Below are positions 4,817-6,165 of a DNA stretch of 6,165 nucleotides, one piece after another. Both the position numbers and the translations under genes were made by a program. How positions within the stretch are numbered: the stretch's first letter is position 1; each line of letters begins with the position of its first letter. Below the pieces are notes generated by a model. It worked only from the letters and a program-made list of their open reading frames with translations, was not told the DNA's origin and ran no database searches. Source of the stretch: Pseudomonadota bacterium (GTDB taxonomy: Bacteria; Desulfobacterota; Desulfovibrionia; Desulfovibrionales; Desulfovibrionaceae); assembly GCA_023417745.1 (NCBI GenBank), contig JAEZEM010000023.1:1-6165 (forward strand), in the 5' to 3' direction.

Positions 4817-6165
4817 ATGCGCATCGTCGTCGCCCGTCGGGCCAGCCAAGGCTTTTTCCTGCTGCTGTTTTTGTGGTTTTGTCTCGTGGCCACGGTGGGG
4901 GGCGGCTTCCTGCAGCTGCGCGGCTGGCCCATCAACTGGCTGCTGTCCCTGGACCCGCTGACCGCCCTGGGGACCATGCTGGCCACGCATACCCTGTACG
5001 CGCCTTTGCTTTGGGGCCTCGGCGCCTTGGCCCTGACGTTTTTTGTCGGCCGGTTTTTCTGCGGCTTTGCCTGTCCGCTGGGGACGCTCAACCAGATGGC
5101 GGGCTGGCTGGCCCGGCTGGGGCGCGCGCCCAAGGACCGGGCCGAGGACAACCGTCCCAGCCGCGCCCAGTTCGTCAAATACGCCCTGCTGGCCTTTTTC
5201 CTGGGCTGCGCCGCTTTGGGCGGCCTGCAAACCGGACTCCTCGACCCGCTGCCGTTGGTCTTTCGCAGCGTCAATCTGGCGCTCTTGCCCCTGGCCGATC
5301 CGGGCTTGGGCGTCGTCCATGACGCGCCCCGGCACTACGAAGGCGTGTGGTGGACCGGGCTGGTGTTCCTGGCCATCCTGGCGCTTAACGCCGTGCGGCC
5401 CCGATTTTTCTGCCGATTCGTCTGCCCCCTGGGGGCGCTTTTCGGCTTGGCCGCCCGGGTCGCCCCCTGGCGCATCGGCAAGGCCACGGACAAGAACTGC
5501 GGCGACTGCCGCTTGTGCGAGTCCCACTGCGAAGGCGGCTGCCGGCCGTCCGGGAAGCTTGTCGTCAGCGAATGTCTGCTGTGCTGCAACTGCCTGGATC
5601 GCTGTCCCTCGGGGCGCATCGGCTTTTCTGGCCGGGCCTCGGCCGCCGGGGAAACGGCCGTGCCCGATTTCTCCCGACGCGGCGCGGTGGCGCTGCTGGC
5701 CGCCGGCGCGGCCGGAGCCTTTAGCGCGCCGCTGTGGCGGGTGGAGGACGCCCCCGGCCTTGGTCGCTCGCCGTCGCTCATCCGGCCGCCGGGCTCCCTG
5801 GACGAGGAGCGCTTTCTGGCCCGCTGCATCCGCTGCGGCCAGTGCATGCGGGCCTGTCCGTCCAACATCATCCAGCCCTCTGTCACGACGGCCGGGCTGA
5901 TCGGGCTGTGGACGCCGGTCCTCAACTACCGCCTGGGCCGCTCGGGTTGTCAGCCCAACTGCATCGCCTGCGGCCAGGTCTGCCCCACGGCGGCCATCCG
6001 GCCGCTGAGTCTTAGTGAAAAGCTCGGCCAGGGCGAGTATGCCGCCGCTGGCCCCATCCGCCTGGGCACGGCCTTTGTCGATCGCACCCGTTGCCTGCCC
6101 TGGGCCATGGGCCGGCCGTGCATCGTCTGCCAGGAAGTCTGCCCGGTCAGCCCCAAGGCCATTGC
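4817..6165 (+). CDS. NapH/NapG-like fused membrane polyferredoxin (partial, runs off right edge)
   Basis: The frame opens at ATG 4817, four bases after the DUF362 stop, with GGGG at 4806-4809 seven bases ahead, and stays open for 449 codons to the window edge. Residues 1-270 resemble NapH-type quinol-linked ferredoxins: membrane segments at about 11-34, 55-80, 119-140 and 178-194, two CxxxCP loops (C82/C86 and C199/C203, each before PLG), then two 4Fe-4S motifs (C228, C231, C234, C238; and C253, C256, C259, C263). A short linker leads to SRRGAV at 286-291 and a hydrophobic stretch to about 304, like the Tat signal of NapG. NapG-like sequence follows: RPPGSLDEERF at 323-333, CIRCGQCMRAC at 337-347, C378/C382/C385/C389 with an unusual CxxxC start, and C426/C435/C438/C442. 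So at least five clusters are predicted. In nitrate-reductase operons NapG and NapH are separate and pass electrons from menaquinol; no napA or other catalytic subunit is seen here. The C-terminus is missing. Confidence 0.88.
   Translation, partial: MRIVVARRASQGFFLLLFLWFCLVATVGGGFLQLRGWPINWLLSLDPLTALGTMLATHTLYAPLLWGLGALALTFFVGRFFCGFACPLGTLNQMAGWLARLGRAPKDRAEDNRPSRAQFVKYALLAFFLGCAALGGLQTGLLDPLPLVFRSVNLALLPLADPGLGVVHDAPRHYEGVWWTGLVFLAILALNAVRPRFFCRFVCPLGALFGLAARVAPWRIGKATDKNCGDCRLCESHCEGGCRPSGKLVVSECLLCCNCLDRCPSGRIGFSGRASAAGETAVPDFSRRGAVALLAAGAAGAFSAPLWRVEDAPGLGRSPSLIRPPGSLDEERFLARCIRCGQCMRACPSNIIQPSVTTAGLIGLWTPVLNYRLGRSGCQPNCIACGQVCPTAAIRPLSLSEKLGQGEYAAAGPIRLGTAFVDRTRCLPWAMGRPCIVCQEVCPVSPKAI

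Noticed and set aside
4261..5527. Long minus-strand frames (4261-5274, 4787-5527) opposite the DUF362 and polyferredoxin genes
   Set aside because: They are Gln/Arg/Gly-rich with no domain, opposite two strongly supported genes with clear cysteine and Tat motifs.

Overview
This is a GC-rich bacterial window with strongly GC-biased third codon positions, interrupted by one sharply AT-rich intergenic block. The gene content suggests an anaerobic Gram-negative bacterium, most plausibly a sulfate reducer of the Desulfovibrionaceae (Desulfovibrio/Solidesulfovibrio type): a TonB protein (so a cell with an outer membrane), followed by a DUF6599-like protein, a Tat-exported DUF362 protein and a NapH/NapG-like polyferredoxin. 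The taxonomic placement is inferred from gene content and composition, not from a marker gene.

Layout. Positions 1-59 hold the first 19 codons of a minus-strand gene for an exported protein; it runs off the left edge. Positions 60-832 are a 773-base divergent intergenic region. Its left third (60-340) is GC-rich and contains three hairpins in what would be the leader of the minus-strand gene. Its middle (about 345-717) has only about 37% GC by hand count of 361-720. That middle part carries several inverted repeats, a good sigma-70-like promoter (573-601) with an 8-base direct repeat around it, and a doubtful 67-codon hydrophobic ORF. Its right end is GC-rich leader in front of tonB. Positions 833-1861 encode a TonB-family energy transducer with the SxxxH membrane motif, a Pro/Glu/Lys-rich spacer, a Gly/His-rich patch and a C-terminal TonB domain. 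Positions 1985-2605 encode a secreted protein I do not recognise.

Positions 2714-6165 form a tight three-gene unit on the plus strand: a membrane-anchored DUF6599-like protein, a Tat-exported DUF362 protein whose start overlaps the previous stop (ATGA), and, 4 bases further on, a membrane polyferredoxin that runs off the right edge. The last protein looks like NapH fused to NapG: a multi-spanning N-terminal half with two CxxxCP loops and two 4Fe-4S motifs, then an internal twin-arginine hydrophobic segment and further NapG-like 4Fe-4S motifs.

Working together (inference): the polyferredoxin would move electrons across or along the inner membrane, while the DUF362 and DUF6599 proteins face the periplasm and may be its partners or substrates. 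The tight coupling indicates one functional unit, but its electron donor and acceptor cannot be read from this window. TonB would separately energise outer-membrane uptake; no exbB or exbD gene and no receptor is seen here.
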